Positions 39,252 through 51,600 of a stretch of 64,000 bases of DNA are shown piece after piece (within the stretch, counting starts at the first letter, position 1; each line of letters starts with the position of its first letter). A program made the translations under genes and the position numbers. The notes under the pieces were generated by a model that saw only the letters and a program-made list of their open reading frames with translations, did no database searches and was not told the origin of the DNA. This DNA is from Ophiobolus disseminans (lineage: Eukaryota; Ascomycota; Dothideomycetes; Pleosporales; Phaeosphaeriaceae), in NCBI GenBank assembly GCA_010093685.1, contig MU006229.1, positions 310,001 to 374,000 on the forward strand, read 5' to 3'.

Positions 39252-40748
39252 GGGGCGGTGAAGGGACCTGCAGCGAGCAGGAGCAGCGGGCGGACTACTT
39301 CTGGCACATAGAGCTGATTCAGCGGGCGAGTGGACCGTCTGGAGGCTGGGTGAGCGTGCGTTCGCTGTGGTGTCTAGGTCGAGCGAGCATGCCTAGAGAT
39401 GTGCATGCGCCAGTCGAGGGTCCGCTATGGCCGTCACAGGCAAAGCCACACCAACGTCACAGCTCGCTTTCGCTACCGTCTTGAAGCATGCTCGACGGGG
39501 GCGTGTCTCAATATTGTCCAAACTCACAGCCCTATAAACACATGAATCGTACGAAGACAATTTCTAGTCGTGCTCTCAGTGCATGGTCCCGTCTGGTGTG
39601 GCGCAGAAAGCGCTACTTCAACTCCCGTTTTCCCCATTGGGCAGACCATTCCGCGACACATGTTTGCAGCAGAGTCAGCAACAGCAACGTGAAAGAGGTG
39701 CACTAGAAGCATCTACGTTCCAAACGGCCTTCACTGAATCGAGACAAGCGTTCAGCACCTTGTGTTGACGTCTGGGACCGATTGATTGACCGAATATGGT
39801 GGTATGCAGCCCTCATGATGCTACCAACATGTTCGTGAATGCGGAGGGCGTCCACAGAAATGCATGGTGCAGCACATGTAGCTGTCGTTGCCCTGCAGCC
39901 AGCACCTCCCATGCCACGCGGCTAGCCATCCCGTCAACTGCATGTTGGCTTCCATCCTGACGAGGTTCGTTCCGCTGTCTGGGAGCATGAGACGTCATGC
40001 CTCTCTCCATCAAAGCAAATATGGTCACGGGCATGGGCCGTCTCGGTCTGGGCTATACTATGCAGGCGAGCTTGGGGCCAGAATCTGGAATCTAGGGAGG
40101 CATAGTCCTCTACACTGGGCAGGCTGACAGGGCCATCGAGAGAAGGCATGCGTAAGTGCAGCACATGACGCCCGTATCGGTCACGCACAGGACCGTGATG
40201 CCGATGTGGAAAGCAATAGGAAGGCACGGGCTACGCGGCCGTTTGGCGGAGCGCAAAAGCAACGGGGTGATATGTGATGGTCGTGACGCTGTGTTTGCGC
40301 TGTTCGAGACGACGGATACGGATGAAGAGGGACCTTGACATGGCTTGGCCCCCGCCCACCACGCCCAACGACAGCCAGACAACAACACACTTCCCCTCCT
40401 CCTGCTGCTTTGCACCGACTCGGAGAAGGCACGCTCAGTATACACTGCGACCGCTCCTGCCGTCTTCTCGTGATTTTGCGCAGGGTCCATCGTCATAGCC
40501 TCTTTAGTGATCGCGTCTGCCCGTCCTGTGCACCTCCACCCGCCAAACCACCTGCCTTTCACCGTGTGAACAGACTCCCTATTTAGACCCAGAGCATCAC
40601 CGTGGGGCAAACTGTGCCGCGCCTCCAGCATCGCCCGCCAACCCCCACCGCATATTCACACCCAATTGCGAGCTCGGCATCTCCACCACGCGCCCACATC
40701 CACGACCTCTTTGCCCACATCCACTAGCCACCAGCCACTTAAACCACC
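39252..40748. promoter_or_regulatory. Long divergent promoter, kinase / grr1
   Basis: 1.5 kb between the two starts with only short, inconsistent frames. The 130 bases before grr1 are C/A-rich (accaccgc, ccaccagccact), fitting its leader. No RNA gene or repeat recognised. Confidence 0.45.
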
Positions 40749-42678
40749 ATGAACGAACGCTCCAAGCTCCCAGTTTTCACACGCAACCCTGCCAGCCGGC
40801 AAGCCGCCATGTCGCGCTCACGGAGACCAGAGAGAGACACCAGCGCCTCACGCTCCGACTCTTCCGCCTCCACCTCCCCCGAACGGGGCTTCGACGATGA
40901 CAAAGACTCCATCATGCTGAACTCGAACGACTCCCTCTCATCCCTTGCACCCTCGGTATCGCCAGACTCCGACGACGAGGCCCGACGGCGGGCCATCGAA
41001 GAACAGAACAGAATCTCCCCCATATCGCGCCTACCCGCCGAGCTCATGATCGCCGTCTTCGCGAAGCTGGCCTCGCCATCCGACCTCAAGAACTGCATGC
41101 TGGTCTCGAAGGACTGGTCGAGGAACAGCGTGGGACTACTCTGGCACCGGCCGTCCACCAATAAATGGGCGAACGTGAAGAGCGTCATACACACCATACG
41201 GACGGCCGCAAGCTTCTTCGACTACAGCAGTCTGATCAAGCGCCTGAACCTGTCCGCGCTGGGCAGCGAGGTCAGCGACGGGACACTGGGGCCGCTTTCG
41301 GTGTGCAAGCGTGTCGAGCGTTTGACGCTTACAAATTGCACAAAGTTGACGGATCTGAGTCTCGTGGCCATGCTGGACAACAATAGGAGTCTCCTGGCCC
41401 TCGACGTCACAAGCGTAGACTCCATCACCGACCAGACCATGTACGCCCTGGCGAAGAACGCGGTGCGGCTACAGGGATTGAACATCACAAACTGCAGGAA
41501 GATATCAGACGAGTCGCTCGAGGCTGTGGCCAAGAGCTGCAGACATCTCAAGCGACTGAAGCTGAATGGCTGCTCCCAGTTGACCGACAGGAGCATAATA
41601 GCATTCGCCATGCACTGTCGCTACATCCTCGAAATCGATCTCCACGACTGCAAGAATCTCGCCGACGAATCCATAACGACCCTGATGACAGAAGGGCCGC
41701 AATTGAGAGAGCTCCGTCTGGCTCACTGTTGGAGAATCACGGACCAGGCTTTCCTGCGTCTGCCATCCGACGCAGCATACGAGGGCCTGCGCATTCTTGA
41801 TCTGACCGACTGCGGAGAGCTGCAAGATTCTGGCGTACAGAAGATTGTATACTCTGCACCACGACTGCGCAACCTGGTATTGGCCAAATGCCGGAACATT
41901 ACCGACCGAGCTGTCCTGGCAATCACACGCCTCGGAAAGAACCTGCACTATATTCACCTGGGACACTGCTCCCGGATCACAGATGTCGGCGTCGCCCAAC
42001 TGGTCAAGCTATGCAATCGGATACGGTACATCGACCTCGCATGCTGCACAAACCTCACAGACGCCTCGGTCATGCAGCTAGCCACCTTGCCGAAATTGAA
42101 GCGAATAGGACTCGTCAAATGCGCTGCCATAACAGACCGCAGCATACTCGCGCTTGCGAAACCAAAGCAAGTCGGTGCCGGTGGACCCATAGCACCCAGC
42201 GTGCTGGAGAGAGTGCACCTCAGCTACTGCACGAATCTCACATTAGCAGTATGTCCCTTTTCCAAACTCTTGAGAAAACCTTATTGACAGACCTCAGGGC
42301 ATCCACGCTCTCTTGAACAACTGCCCACGCCTCACACACCTCAGTCTCACCGGTGTCCAAGCCTTTCTCCGCGACGACCTGCTCGTCTACTGCCGCGAAG
42401 CCCCACCCGAATTCAACGAGCACCAACGCGACGTGTTCTGCGTCTTCAGCGGCGTCGGCGTCACGCGTCTCCGCCTCTTCCTCAACACGCATGGTGACCG
42501 CGAAGAGCGTGGCGGCTACGATGGCGAGGGCGAAGGCACCATGTACAACGACGTTGAGGATGGAGATGGCGGCATCGGCAATGTCACGCAAGGGACTAAT
42601 GGCATGCAGATTGACGAGATGGGCGAGAACGAGGAAGAGATGTTTGGTGGGGATAGCGAGATGTTGGGTCAGGATTGA
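40749..42678 (+). CDS. grr1: F-box/LRR protein Grr1, SCF ubiquitin ligase subunit
   Basis: Two exons, 40749-42248 and 42298-42678; 626 residues. A Ser/Pro-rich N-terminus (about 1-90) leads to an F-box, ISRLPAELMIAVFAKLASPS and NCMLVSKDWSRNSVGLLW (about 94-140). About a dozen cysteine-containing LRRs follow, with the xxLxLxxCxxITDxxL rhythm (LTNCTKLTDLSL, INITNCRKISDESL-like, LNGCSQLTDRSI, LAHCWRITDQAF, LGHCSRITDVGV). The tail is acidic. Known role: SCF-Grr1 degrades G1 cyclins and regulators of glucose sensing and cytokinesis. It is not a member of the short F-box-like family in the left part of the window. Confidence 0.93.
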
Positions 42679-43096
42679 TCCTGCCATCGTAACTTGATGT
42701 AAATATCGAGGAGCGCTTATCACGTATGGTTTTATCTGCATTTGTACAGGTGTTTGGGGCCTAGGCATCGTTGTTTCGGGCGCATTTGCATACACTATCT
42801 TCATTGTATGAACGGCCGGTCGGCATCGAGGGACGAGGACGAAGAGCGGTGAGGCTATTATACCCTTTTGTTTTCTTTGTCAGGTTCATGGTCGTCACAG
42901 TGTGTGGCCGTGACTATGGCTCGACTGACGGCATCGTATGCGTTTGCGAGGAATGGAACGTGATTGAGCAATAGAGATTCGCATAGGCTTTCTAGTAGCA
43001 ACGCATCACAACTCCGTTCCCATATCAACTCTTACTGCTTTCATTACTCCCCACAATCCCCCGCCCCTTCACCACACACCGCCCATGTCCAACCCC
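42679..43096. other. Convergent intergenic region
   Basis: 418 bases between the 3' ends of grr1 and the SEA4 gene. No gene seen. Confidence 0.5.
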
Positions 43097-46041
43097 CTAC
43101 TTCAAAACCCCACACATACACCCACAATCCGGCACCGGACACATTCCATGCCTCGCAAACCAATCCCTCGCATGATGCCCATGAAACCCATGACTACAAC
43201 TCATGCAAAACACCATCAACCGCGCCTCCACATCTTCGCCCGCCAGACTCGCCGCCGCACCCGGACGACTCGGGTCCGGAGAGCCCAGCCACAGCATGCA
43301 CAGTCCGCAGCGGGGCATCTGTGTTCCGCAATTAGGGCACGCAAGCGCAGGCGAGGATGTACTGTGTTTCTGCCTCGGGGGATTGGATAGAGTATAAGGT
43401 TGTGAGGAAATAGGGATGAGGCGCTGTTTCGCGCTCTTAACATCCTTGCGCAACGCGAGGTTAAGTTGGCAATTCAGACACCTCAGCGTGAGGCTCGGCA
43501 TCTGTGGTTTGTTCGCGACGCGCCCCTCGCGGTCGGTGCTGTATTTATTATGCTCTTTGACGTATTTCGTGCGCTGCAGGAATGTGCGCCACGGCTGCAT
43601 GCCGGCGAGGTAGGCGTCTTTCCAGAGTGTCCAGCGCGCGTCGTGGATGTAAAGCGGGCATGCGCGCGAGAGGAGCAGGACGGCGGATTGGAGGGACGAG
43701 GGGTGCGATGAGAGGTGGATGGTGAGTAGGTCGAGGAAGCGCGCTGTTAGGCCTGTGAGGAGGAGGCCGGATATAGATCCTGCTGCGATGATGGATGCGG
43801 TTGTGCTGGTGAGGAAAGAAGTAAGTGGGGCGTCGGGGAGGTATTTCAGTGCGATGGCGATGCGGTCGGGGAGCGCGAGGGAGGAGAGGGATACGACGGC
43901 GCTGTAAGAGTTGGAGATGAAGTATGTGAGTAGGGATTTTAGGTACGGGTCCGTGGTCATGTCTGCCATCCAGGCGCAGGCTTCGCGTTGGTCGGCGGAA
44001 ACGGTGGAGGTGGGGGACGCGAGGGATATTACGGCTGCGAGGGCCATGTCGTCTTGGGGGAGCTTTTTCTGCGTGATGCATGAGCGGAGAAGGGATAGTG
44101 CGATGTCCTTGTGGCCCTGGAAGACGGCGAGGACGATGGCTTTGTACGGCTCGCCGTCATCTACCAGCTGGGTGCAAGATTTCTGCACGCCTTGCTTGTC
44201 GAGGGCCCAGCCGCAGAGACTGAGGCAGAGTTGACGATTCTCTGGGTATTGCGTCTGTGCGCCTTCGAAAGGCGGGAGTTCCATTCCTTCGACGATTTCC
44301 TTGACCGCGTCGCTGAACATTTCGTGGCTTGTCTTTGTATCCGGGTCGATCAATCGCTCATCGTACATGGTGAGTTCGTTTGCCCATATCGCACTGACAC
44401 CGAGATACTTCAGGTCCAGGCCGTTGCCCACCATGCCATCGCCTACGGCATGGGCGTCCATACGATCAACCAGTGTCCATGCATCCACCAGCCATGGATC
44501 GTTGCTGACAATGCTCTTGTTCTTGCTACATGAAAGGGAATACCCTTCTTGCGTGCGGCGTTTTGCAGCTTGTAAGACTGCGAGGTAGTCGTTCAGTGGT
44601 ATCTTAACATCCGGATAGCCCAGGTTCAAAAGGTCTTCGTGCATCTCATGGCTCGGGTGTGTTGCCGAGAGCATTGGGAGGCTCTTCTGGCTGTTGCTGA
44701 CGCTGACCTTACTCATGTTACTTATCAAACTGCTCCCAAGGTCTTGGTCTAGACCATGTTTCGCGCCCAGCGCCGCGTTCTGAATTTCGATCAAATCCTC
44801 CGCGATGGTGCCGTGAGGAGGAGTCGGCCTTGCAACACATCGCCGATCTATATAGATCTCCTCAAGCGCGCTGACGTTGATTTTAGGAGCTGGCGGTGGT
44901 ACTTCCAGCACTTCAACCTCGCGGTTTGGTAGCAGTGCCAGAGCACATTGCCCACTAAGTGGATTTCCAGCAGCCATGAAATCGTATGCGATAACGCGCT
45001 CTTTCTCGTCTCTTCGGTGCTCTTTGTCATGCCAAGGGTAGCGCAGATTATGCGAGGCTTTCGTGTAGTGGGGTGACGACCATGCAGGGCTTGACGGCGT
45101 CTTCTCGCCTTGGTCTAAACTATGCGTGTGCTGCGCAAGTTCAATAACCTTGAATTCGCCGGTATTTGCAAGCACGCCGAAGACCCCCCTCTTGGTACCA
45201 GAGTAACGAAGACTCCAGATACTCGAGGACTGGCTGTTGTCCACCACTGGCTTAAACTCCAGAACAGCGCCAGTGTTTGCAGCTTCGTTAGAGCCACTCC
45301 GCTGCTTGACAAAACGCTGATCCCAGACAGTCACTGTAGGATCGCCTGTGGTACCAGCAGAAAGAAAGTAATTCTCATCCATGGGATCTATGGCGATGTT
45401 GTGCACTTGACGGGTCTGAAACTGGGCAATGCCAGATGTGGTCGAGTCTGATAGCGTGAGTGAAGTGACACGGATGATATACCCGTGATGAGCTAACCTC
45501 TGAGATCATATATCCGCACATACTGTCTCGATACACCTGCAACAAGTGTATCTGGCTGGCCAGAGAAGAACTTAATGCTCGAGATGGCCTCGGAGCTTGC
45601 CAATTTCTTGTACGGCTCATCCTTGTTGGTAACTCTCGAGTCATTCAGATCATAAATGTTCAGGCAGACATCATTCCTGACCCTGTCGAGTCCAGTGGCC
45701 AGTAAGTTTTTGTTGCTGAACGCAATCGAGTTGCATTTCCTCTGATGTCGGATGGGAAATGAATGAAGAAGGTCATGGTCGGGCTTATCCGGATCCAGAG
45801 TAACCAGCACAGCTTCTCCAGACGCTGAGCCTATGCCAACAAGACCAGCATCTTTCCTGGACCAGTCAAATGCGGTGTAGTTGGGAAGCTTGTCGCGGAT
45901 ACAGATCTGCTTGTAGCTGACCTTGTTCTTGGTTATGTTGTCGATTTGACAGAGACGAAGCCTGTTTCCGGCGACATCAATGATCAAGAATCGGGGATTG
46001 CTCTGGGTAGAGTGCGGTGACCATCTGATCGCAGCTTCCAT
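43097..46041 (-). CDS. sea4: SEA complex subunit SEA4/Mio (GATOR2 Mios)
   Basis: Two exons: 45498-46041 and 43097-45447, joined through a 50 nt intron; 964 residues. The N-terminal 400 residues are WD40-like (NYTAFDWSRKDAGLVGIGSA, NSIAFSNKNLLATGLDRVRN, HNIAIDPMDENYFLSAG, DPTVTVWDQR, SIWSLRYSGTKRG). A helical middle follows (LCGWALDKQG, KAIVLAVFQGHKDIALSLL). The C-terminus has the diagnostic zinc ribbon and RING-like module: LRCLNCQLNL, ACPNCGTQMPRCGLCMLWLG, MVFCMSCSHGFHGHHARDWF and CPVPDCGCMC. Known role: part of SEACAT/GATOR2 at the vacuole, relieving SEACIT/GATOR1 inhibition of TORC1. It shares a 292 bp divergent promoter with efg1. Confidence 0.92.
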
Positions 46042-46333
46042 GTTAGTGGCCGATCATTGGCGTTGCGTAGGTGTCCAGGTGAGCTGAAAGCGGCTTCACC
46101 TTTTCATCGACCAGGTGAACGGAAACAAATAAAGTCACATTGACAAGCTAATGTAAGCATAATGCACATGAGTCTTGTGTCGCGACCAATGGACGCACCA
46201 GCAAGTGAAAGCCATGGCTCGTGATGTCGCGCTAGCGCGCAAGCCAATGGCACGAGATGTCGGCCGCGCCCCACTAAAACTTTCAGATCTCAACCTAGCA
46301 ACTTTCGACAACCATTTTATACAGCACACCACA

Positions 46334-47267
46334 ATGTCACAGAAGCGCAAACACGTCGATACTCCCGAGGATGTCTCATCCGCGCCTACACCGTTTAAGA
46401 AGCACCGCGCAGTTCAGCCTGGCCAGCCCTACCAGAAGCCGAAGAACAACAAGCGACCCAACCTGTCCCACGACGATGACAATGGCCGCAGCACCAACGC
46501 GCTCAAGAGCCGGATACGAGATCTGAAGCGCCTTCTAGCGCATATCGAAAGTGTGCCCAAGCACAAGATGTCGGCGGGCGCACGGCAGGAGCGCGAGCGC
46601 GAGTTGGAGGCTTGCGAGCACGAATTGGCCGAGAAGCAGAGTTCGAGTCGAGAGGAAGAATACAGGAAGAAGATGATTGGCAAATACCACCAAGTGCGCT
46701 TCTTTGGTGAGTCCCTTTGGATTAGCAATCGAGTAGGCCAGAATTGGACTGACGTTTGTAGATCGGCAAAAGGGCACGCGCATACTTAAGCGACTGAAAA
46801 AGGAACATGCGAGTCTGGAAGACAACTCACAGAAAGCGGAATTACGACAGCGAGTTCACAACGCCGAAGTGGACGTCAGCTATGCGATATACTACCCCCT
46901 TATAAAGCCATACTCCTCGCTTTACCCCAAATCGAAGGGCAAGACAAACGACGACTCGGAGGGCGCTGAGGATGACGAGGATGATAGCAAGAGCAAGGGC
47001 GAGGAGATCGACGGGCCCAAGGGTGACGTCAAGATGTGGAGAGCTGTCGAGCAAGCTATGGAGGAAGGCACACTGAAGACCCTGAGGTACAGCAAAGATG
47101 CTGTGCCAGCTCCGCCGCCGAAGAAAATTAAGAAGCCGAAGGTCAAAGATAATAAGAAGGAGAAGGCAGACGGCAAGTCACTCGCTCGCCAGCCGAAGGT
47201 TGCAGGTCACAATGGCTATAACGCGCACGACGTGGACGAAGACAGCGACGGAGGTTTTTTCGAGTAG
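46334..47267 (+). CDS. efg1: rRNA-processing protein Efg1
   Basis: Two exons, 46334-46706 and 46762-47267; 292 residues. The start MSQKRKHVDTPEDVSSAP is preferred over an in-frame upstream extension (from 46175) that looks like leader. The core matches Efg1: RIRDLKRLLAHIESVPKHKM, ERELEACEHELAEKQ, KYHQVRFFDRQKGTRILKRL and DVSYAIYYPLIKPYSSLYP. The tail is Lys-rich and acidic (KKIKKPKVKDNKKEKADG). Known role: nucleolar 40S maturation, 18S rRNA 5' processing. It is unrelated to the Candida APSES regulator of the same name. Confidence 0.92.
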
Positions 47268-47341
47268 CGTTGTCTGGACTCGACACCGCCGCTTGTTCAC
47301 ATCCACGTTAGATACCCACATTATAGTCGAATCACCACACA

Positions 47342-48215
47342 TCAAACCACCTTCCCCAAAACCTCCACAACCCACCTCCCCACCCTTTCACAGTCCTCCC
47401 CCATCGGATAAACATGCCCCATATCCTCACACACCAGCACCGTGCTCCCCCCCTCTTTAACCTCATACTCCTTCTCAACCATTGCCTCACCCGCCCACAT
47501 CCACTCATCTTTACCCCCTAAGACATGCATCGTCGGCCTCGCAATCCTCCCCTCCCCCTTCCCCTCAGGCACAAGTTTCAAAACCTCCTCCGGCACCAAC
47601 CCGGGCGGATACGAATCGCACACGCTGATGCCGAATGCGAAGTCGCACCAATCGTGGTCGGGGATGTTGTATGTGGCGCGCAATTCGGAGGCGCGCAGCA
47701 GGCCCGCGACGATCTTCGTGCCTTGCGAGAAGCCGATTACGCCAATTACGCGGCTGCCTTTTGCGCGGAGGGATTCTACGGTCGATTTGATGAGCGAGAC
47801 GACTTCGGGGGGCATGAGGTGTGTGGAGGTCCCGTCGCGCATGGCGGAGATGCTGGCGGTTTGGGAGGGGGGGAGCCAGCGGAAGAAGGGGCCGCAGTCG
47901 TCGACTGGGTGGGGTTAGAATTTAAGTTGGAGTGGAAGGAGGTGGATGGGGGAGGGGCGTACAGTATGGTAGTATTCCTGGGCCTGCGGCGGAGGGGAAA
48001 GGTGCTGTTGGGGGGTGTTAGTATATGCTTTGTATCGATTTTTTAATGATGAAAGAAGGAATCGATGTACCTTGCAGACTCTCAATATTCACATGGTCTT
48101 TTATGACTCTTGTCAAGCGTGCGAGTTGAATAGTATGGCATAGTGCGTTACTTCCCGAGCCATGGAAAGCCAGGAGCGTAGGCTTAACAGGTCCCGAAGA
48201 CTGTTGTTGTGCCAT
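47342..48215 (-). CDS. FSH1-family serine hydrolase
   Basis: Three exons: 48071-48215, 47963-48004 (42 nt) and 47342-47904; 249 residues. The alpha/beta-hydrolase landmarks are LLAFHGSGSN (oxyanion loop), the nucleophile elbow GVIGFSQGTK (Ser about 122), the acid in HVLGGKDEW and the His in EDMGHVYP. Fungal FSH proteins include yeast Fsh1-3 and stand-alone hydrolases in polyketide clusters. Here the neighbours are housekeeping, so a general esterase role is more likely. It ends 74 bp from the convergent efg1 gene. Confidence 0.9.
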
Positions 48216-48927
48216 GGTTTGCGGATCGTGTATAGCTTTTGCTGTGTCGATAACCTCGAGATCCTGGCTTGTGTTTGGAGACGAATATGGGAAGGGCGGA
48301 GGGGTAGTTGTATCTTCAGCGTGTAGCCTTAATGCCCGATGACCCTTATATAAGCTTACTTAAAATCGTTTCTATTCCTTCTTCGTGATCAAATATCTCT
48401 TTCTGCCTCTTCTAATCTCCCCAATGTGAATGTCCAATTGCTTCGATCTCAGCTGTCCGATACTCGGATCAAGACGTCATTCGCCAAGACGTTTCGACAC
48501 GAGAACACGACAGAAACAAAATTCGGCCTGAGTTTTCCAAGAAATCGAACGTATGTGTGCAGCTATGATCGCAGGGAATGTCAGCGTTTTGTCGACGTGC
48601 TTGGACTACGAAAGCCGAACGAAAGTCCCCGAGTGGGGGGTTGCCTACTTGGGTATCCTGACCGTCAGCCTCGCTTCTTCACATGCGGAAGCTGCTAGAA
48701 ACCGTAGGTAGCCAGGCTTACATGCATCTTTTTGTGACTCCAGGCATCGCTATCGTCAGATATGTTTTGTCGCATTTGAAAGTTAGGAGCTCGAAATCAT
48801 ACAATCTGGTGCAAGGCAGGACATCGTCATTGGAATGTAGCGGCTGCATCGAGCGATTCCTCGCTATGCCCTAAGGAAATGCTAATGTACAATATGAAGA
48901 TAAAATATTCAAGTCTCAAAGCCAGCA
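48216..48927. other. Intergenic, promoter of FSH1-type gene
   Basis: 712 bases between the start of the hydrolase and the 3' end of the DUF3074 gene. No gene or repeat recognised. Confidence 0.5.
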
Positions 48928-50906
48928 CTACGACTTCAACGGCTCCGCGCTCGACTTGGCAATGCTAACCTCGCTACTGTCCTTCGTTCTGGTACTCTTT
49001 ATCGAGCTCTTACTAGCCCGTGAACTTGCCCTCGTCCTACCCGTCATGTCTTCCTCCCTGACGGTCTTCAATATATCCCTGCCAATATCCGTCTTGCCCA
49101 AGCGGGCGACAAGTGCGGTGTTCTCCCTCTGGAGCTCGCCAATCTGCTCCTTAAGCAGCTTGTTCTCTTCCTCCAGGATGTTGACTCGCTGCTTGTGCTC
49201 GTCGCGCTCGCGCTGAGCTTTTAGGAGTTGGTTGTTATCTGCTTCCTTCTTCTGCCTGGCGAGGAGTTTCCTGGTCTCCTTTTCCCGCCGTTCTTCGAGC
49301 TTGCGAATCTCTTTCTGGAATTTCTCCTCCTGCTTTTTCTTGTCTTTGCTGTGTTTCTCAGCAGCCTTTTCCATTTCTTTCTGCGTCTTGTTGCTTTCGT
49401 TTGCAAGATCCTGGTTCTGCTTCTCCTGTGCTTGAGCGAGCTTCTCTTTCAGTTGCCTCTTCTTCTCCTCGATTTCCTGCATCTTACGCCCGTGAGGAGT
49501 GTCATCGAAGACGGGAAGATCTGTTTCCGAACTGTCCGAAGGTGTCGGTATGCTGTTGTCGATAGGTAGGCCATCGCGAGTGGTTCCAAAGTCCTCAGCT
49601 GAAGCATAAGAGTCGCTGGATGATGATGAGGACGAAGAGCTGCTGGAAATTGTTCGTGCGAGAGGGTTGAGTGCGTCTGGAACATATGCCTCAACCCCGT
49701 GCCGAATCTGATCCAATATGCCTTCTGAGGCACCGCTGCTTTCGACTTCGACTCGGTGTGGTGCTCGCCGTATGCTCTCAGACGGTCGGTCAGCTATGCT
49801 GGTTCCAACTCCTGCGCTTATTCCATTCGACTCCATGAAAGAGGGTCTGCGGTTCTGGTTGTGGCTAGGCTCGACGTCTAGTGCTCCTTCTACAGCTGGT
49901 ACCTCTGCGTCCTGTTCTTCCGGCTTCGCGCATGCCCAATTGAGGAACTTGACTGCGTCCTGTACGATGCTGCTGGGAACGTTCCTTTCGACCATGAAGC
50001 GCGGTATACCACCGCCAGGGTCGCTGCGCGTTACCATTATCCATTCCACGGGATTTGTCTCGGCATCGTCTGCTCCACCGTCTGCCGGGAGTGGTATTTC
50101 CCTGATCATCTCGATAGACTCGTAGAAGCCGCGAACCATGCCATTTCGAGGCGGCGCGTCAGGATGTGAGACAGGTATTGAGACGACCATGAAGTGGCGT
50201 GGTATCGTAGTGTCGACTTTGGAAGCATCGGTAAGGCAGGTGTCGGAGGTAATTAGTAGAGTGATGAACTCTCGCGGAGAGGTTGGTCCCGGAAATTGTG
50301 CAGACAGCTGGTAGACTGTGATTATTAGCCTTTCACACTTCATTCTCGCCCATTTGATATTCACGTACCTTGTAGGTGTCCGACACCTTCCACTGTGATG
50401 TCTTCCAGTCGCTGGTCTCCGCCAATTCCCCTGATGTTGCCCTCGCCTGGCCCGCCTTGGACTTCCAGGCTCTCCGGAAACTCCCTCAGCATGGCGCGCT
50501 TCCACTTCGCAAAGCCAAGGCCTTCGTGCACGCCTGTCCGGGCAAACCATGCGCCGTGTCTGTCGTGCCCCGCCATTTTGAAGACGCTCATGCCAGTGGC
50601 TATCTCCTTGGCACCCAGCTTCACAGGCTTTCCCCATAACTTCTGCAGCTGCTCGTGCGCTTTGTCAGGCGGTGGCCGGCGCACCTCGGACACGGTGAGG
50701 TCTGCAGCGTTGGCCGCGGGCTGTGGGTTTGTCCGCGTGCGCTTCGAGGACTCGTAGGGCGTGCCATTGGGAGGTGGAGGTACCGAGTTCGCGATGAGCT
50801 CGGCGTTGGAGAGAATTTCTGGGAGGAATGTCTCGAGGCTGTTGGTAGGGATGTCGCCGAACTCCTTGGGTCGAAGACAGGCTAGCGCCTCGTGTAGTTC
50901 CATCAT
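48928..50906 (-). CDS. DUF3074 (START-like) protein with coiled-coil tail
   Basis: Two exons: 50369-50906 and 48928-50315; 641 residues from the ATG at 50906 (the frame upstream has only GTG). The acceptor acag|tctaccag is chosen because it alone restores GHLQ-VYQLSAQFPGPTSPRE. The N-terminal 340 residues form the fungal DUF3074 domain (WFARTGVHEGLGFAKWKRAM, REFITLLITSD, FMVVSIPVSHPDAPPRNGMV, GFYESIEMIREIP, RFMVERNVPSSIVQDAVKFL), related to START/SRPBCC ligand-binding folds. A disordered stretch with an 11-Ser run follows. A long charged coiled coil (about 470-590) and a Ser/Arg/Lys tail finish the protein. Function unknown; lipid binding is an inference from the fold. Confidence 0.85.
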
Positions 50907-51600
50907 GTTAGGATGGCCCTGCACTTTGTAGCTCTAGCTGGGCTGATGTATGGGAACGACAGAAAAAGTATCGAAGATTGTTTGCTCGTGTGAGGCGTGA
51001 CCAGGGCTCGTGTTATCCGCACCTCCCTTCAATTGACGTGACTGTCTTCCGCTGTAGCCGTGGTTTGCGCCGACTGTCCGGTGACGAGGAATGAAATCAC
51101 AGCGCAGCAAGTAATGCAAATGTGTATCTGGGTGCGAAGAACAGAAATCAAGGTTGGAATAACGAATGCCAAGTAGCAAACGAACATGGACTGCTATGTA
51201 CGATTGCAAGGCTGCGTATAGGCGGAGCGCTTGTTTGTGCTCCTGCGTATTCATGCTGCTGCTTGTTCCGTATCCCGACGTCATCCTAGAATCCCTGTAA
51301 AACCGACTTCGCGGGGTCGGCGTTTTCGGCTGGGCCCTTGCTCCCGCGGCGAGACCTGCATAAGACTTACGGCCGGGCATGCCACGTCACACTAGACTTA
51401 TCTTGGTGCTTCTTGCGAGAGGCTCTGCCCCCGAGTACAGATAATTTGAAAATCTAAGATATACGAAGCACTTAAAATAGCATCAACCGTCTTGAAGTCT
51501 AACGTGTATGCACAGCCAAAGAGTGGGGTATCTCCAAAACTACTCCGCCCGCTCCAAGCCAAAGTCGCTGAATATGCAGTATACAGTAATTGTTGCGCTC
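50907..51600. other. Intergenic, with one doubtful minus-strand frame
   Basis: 694 bases between the DUF3074 start and the 3' end of the sterol acyltransferase gene. The minus-strand frame 50934-51380 is open for 148 codons from an ATG (MPGRKSYAGLAAGARAQPKT). It has no domain and lies where the DUF3074 promoter and leader should be, so it is probably not a gene. Confidence 0.4.

Noticed and set aside
38430..39311. 293-codon plus-strand frame
   Set aside because: Antisense to the kinase domain exon, whose motifs are unmistakable; the frame is a composition shadow.
41505..41999. 164-codon minus-strand frame
   Set aside because: Antisense to grr1 leucine-rich repeats; mirrors their periodicity.
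42238..42804. 188-codon minus-strand frame
   Set aside because: Antisense to the grr1 last exon and its 3' flank; no domain.
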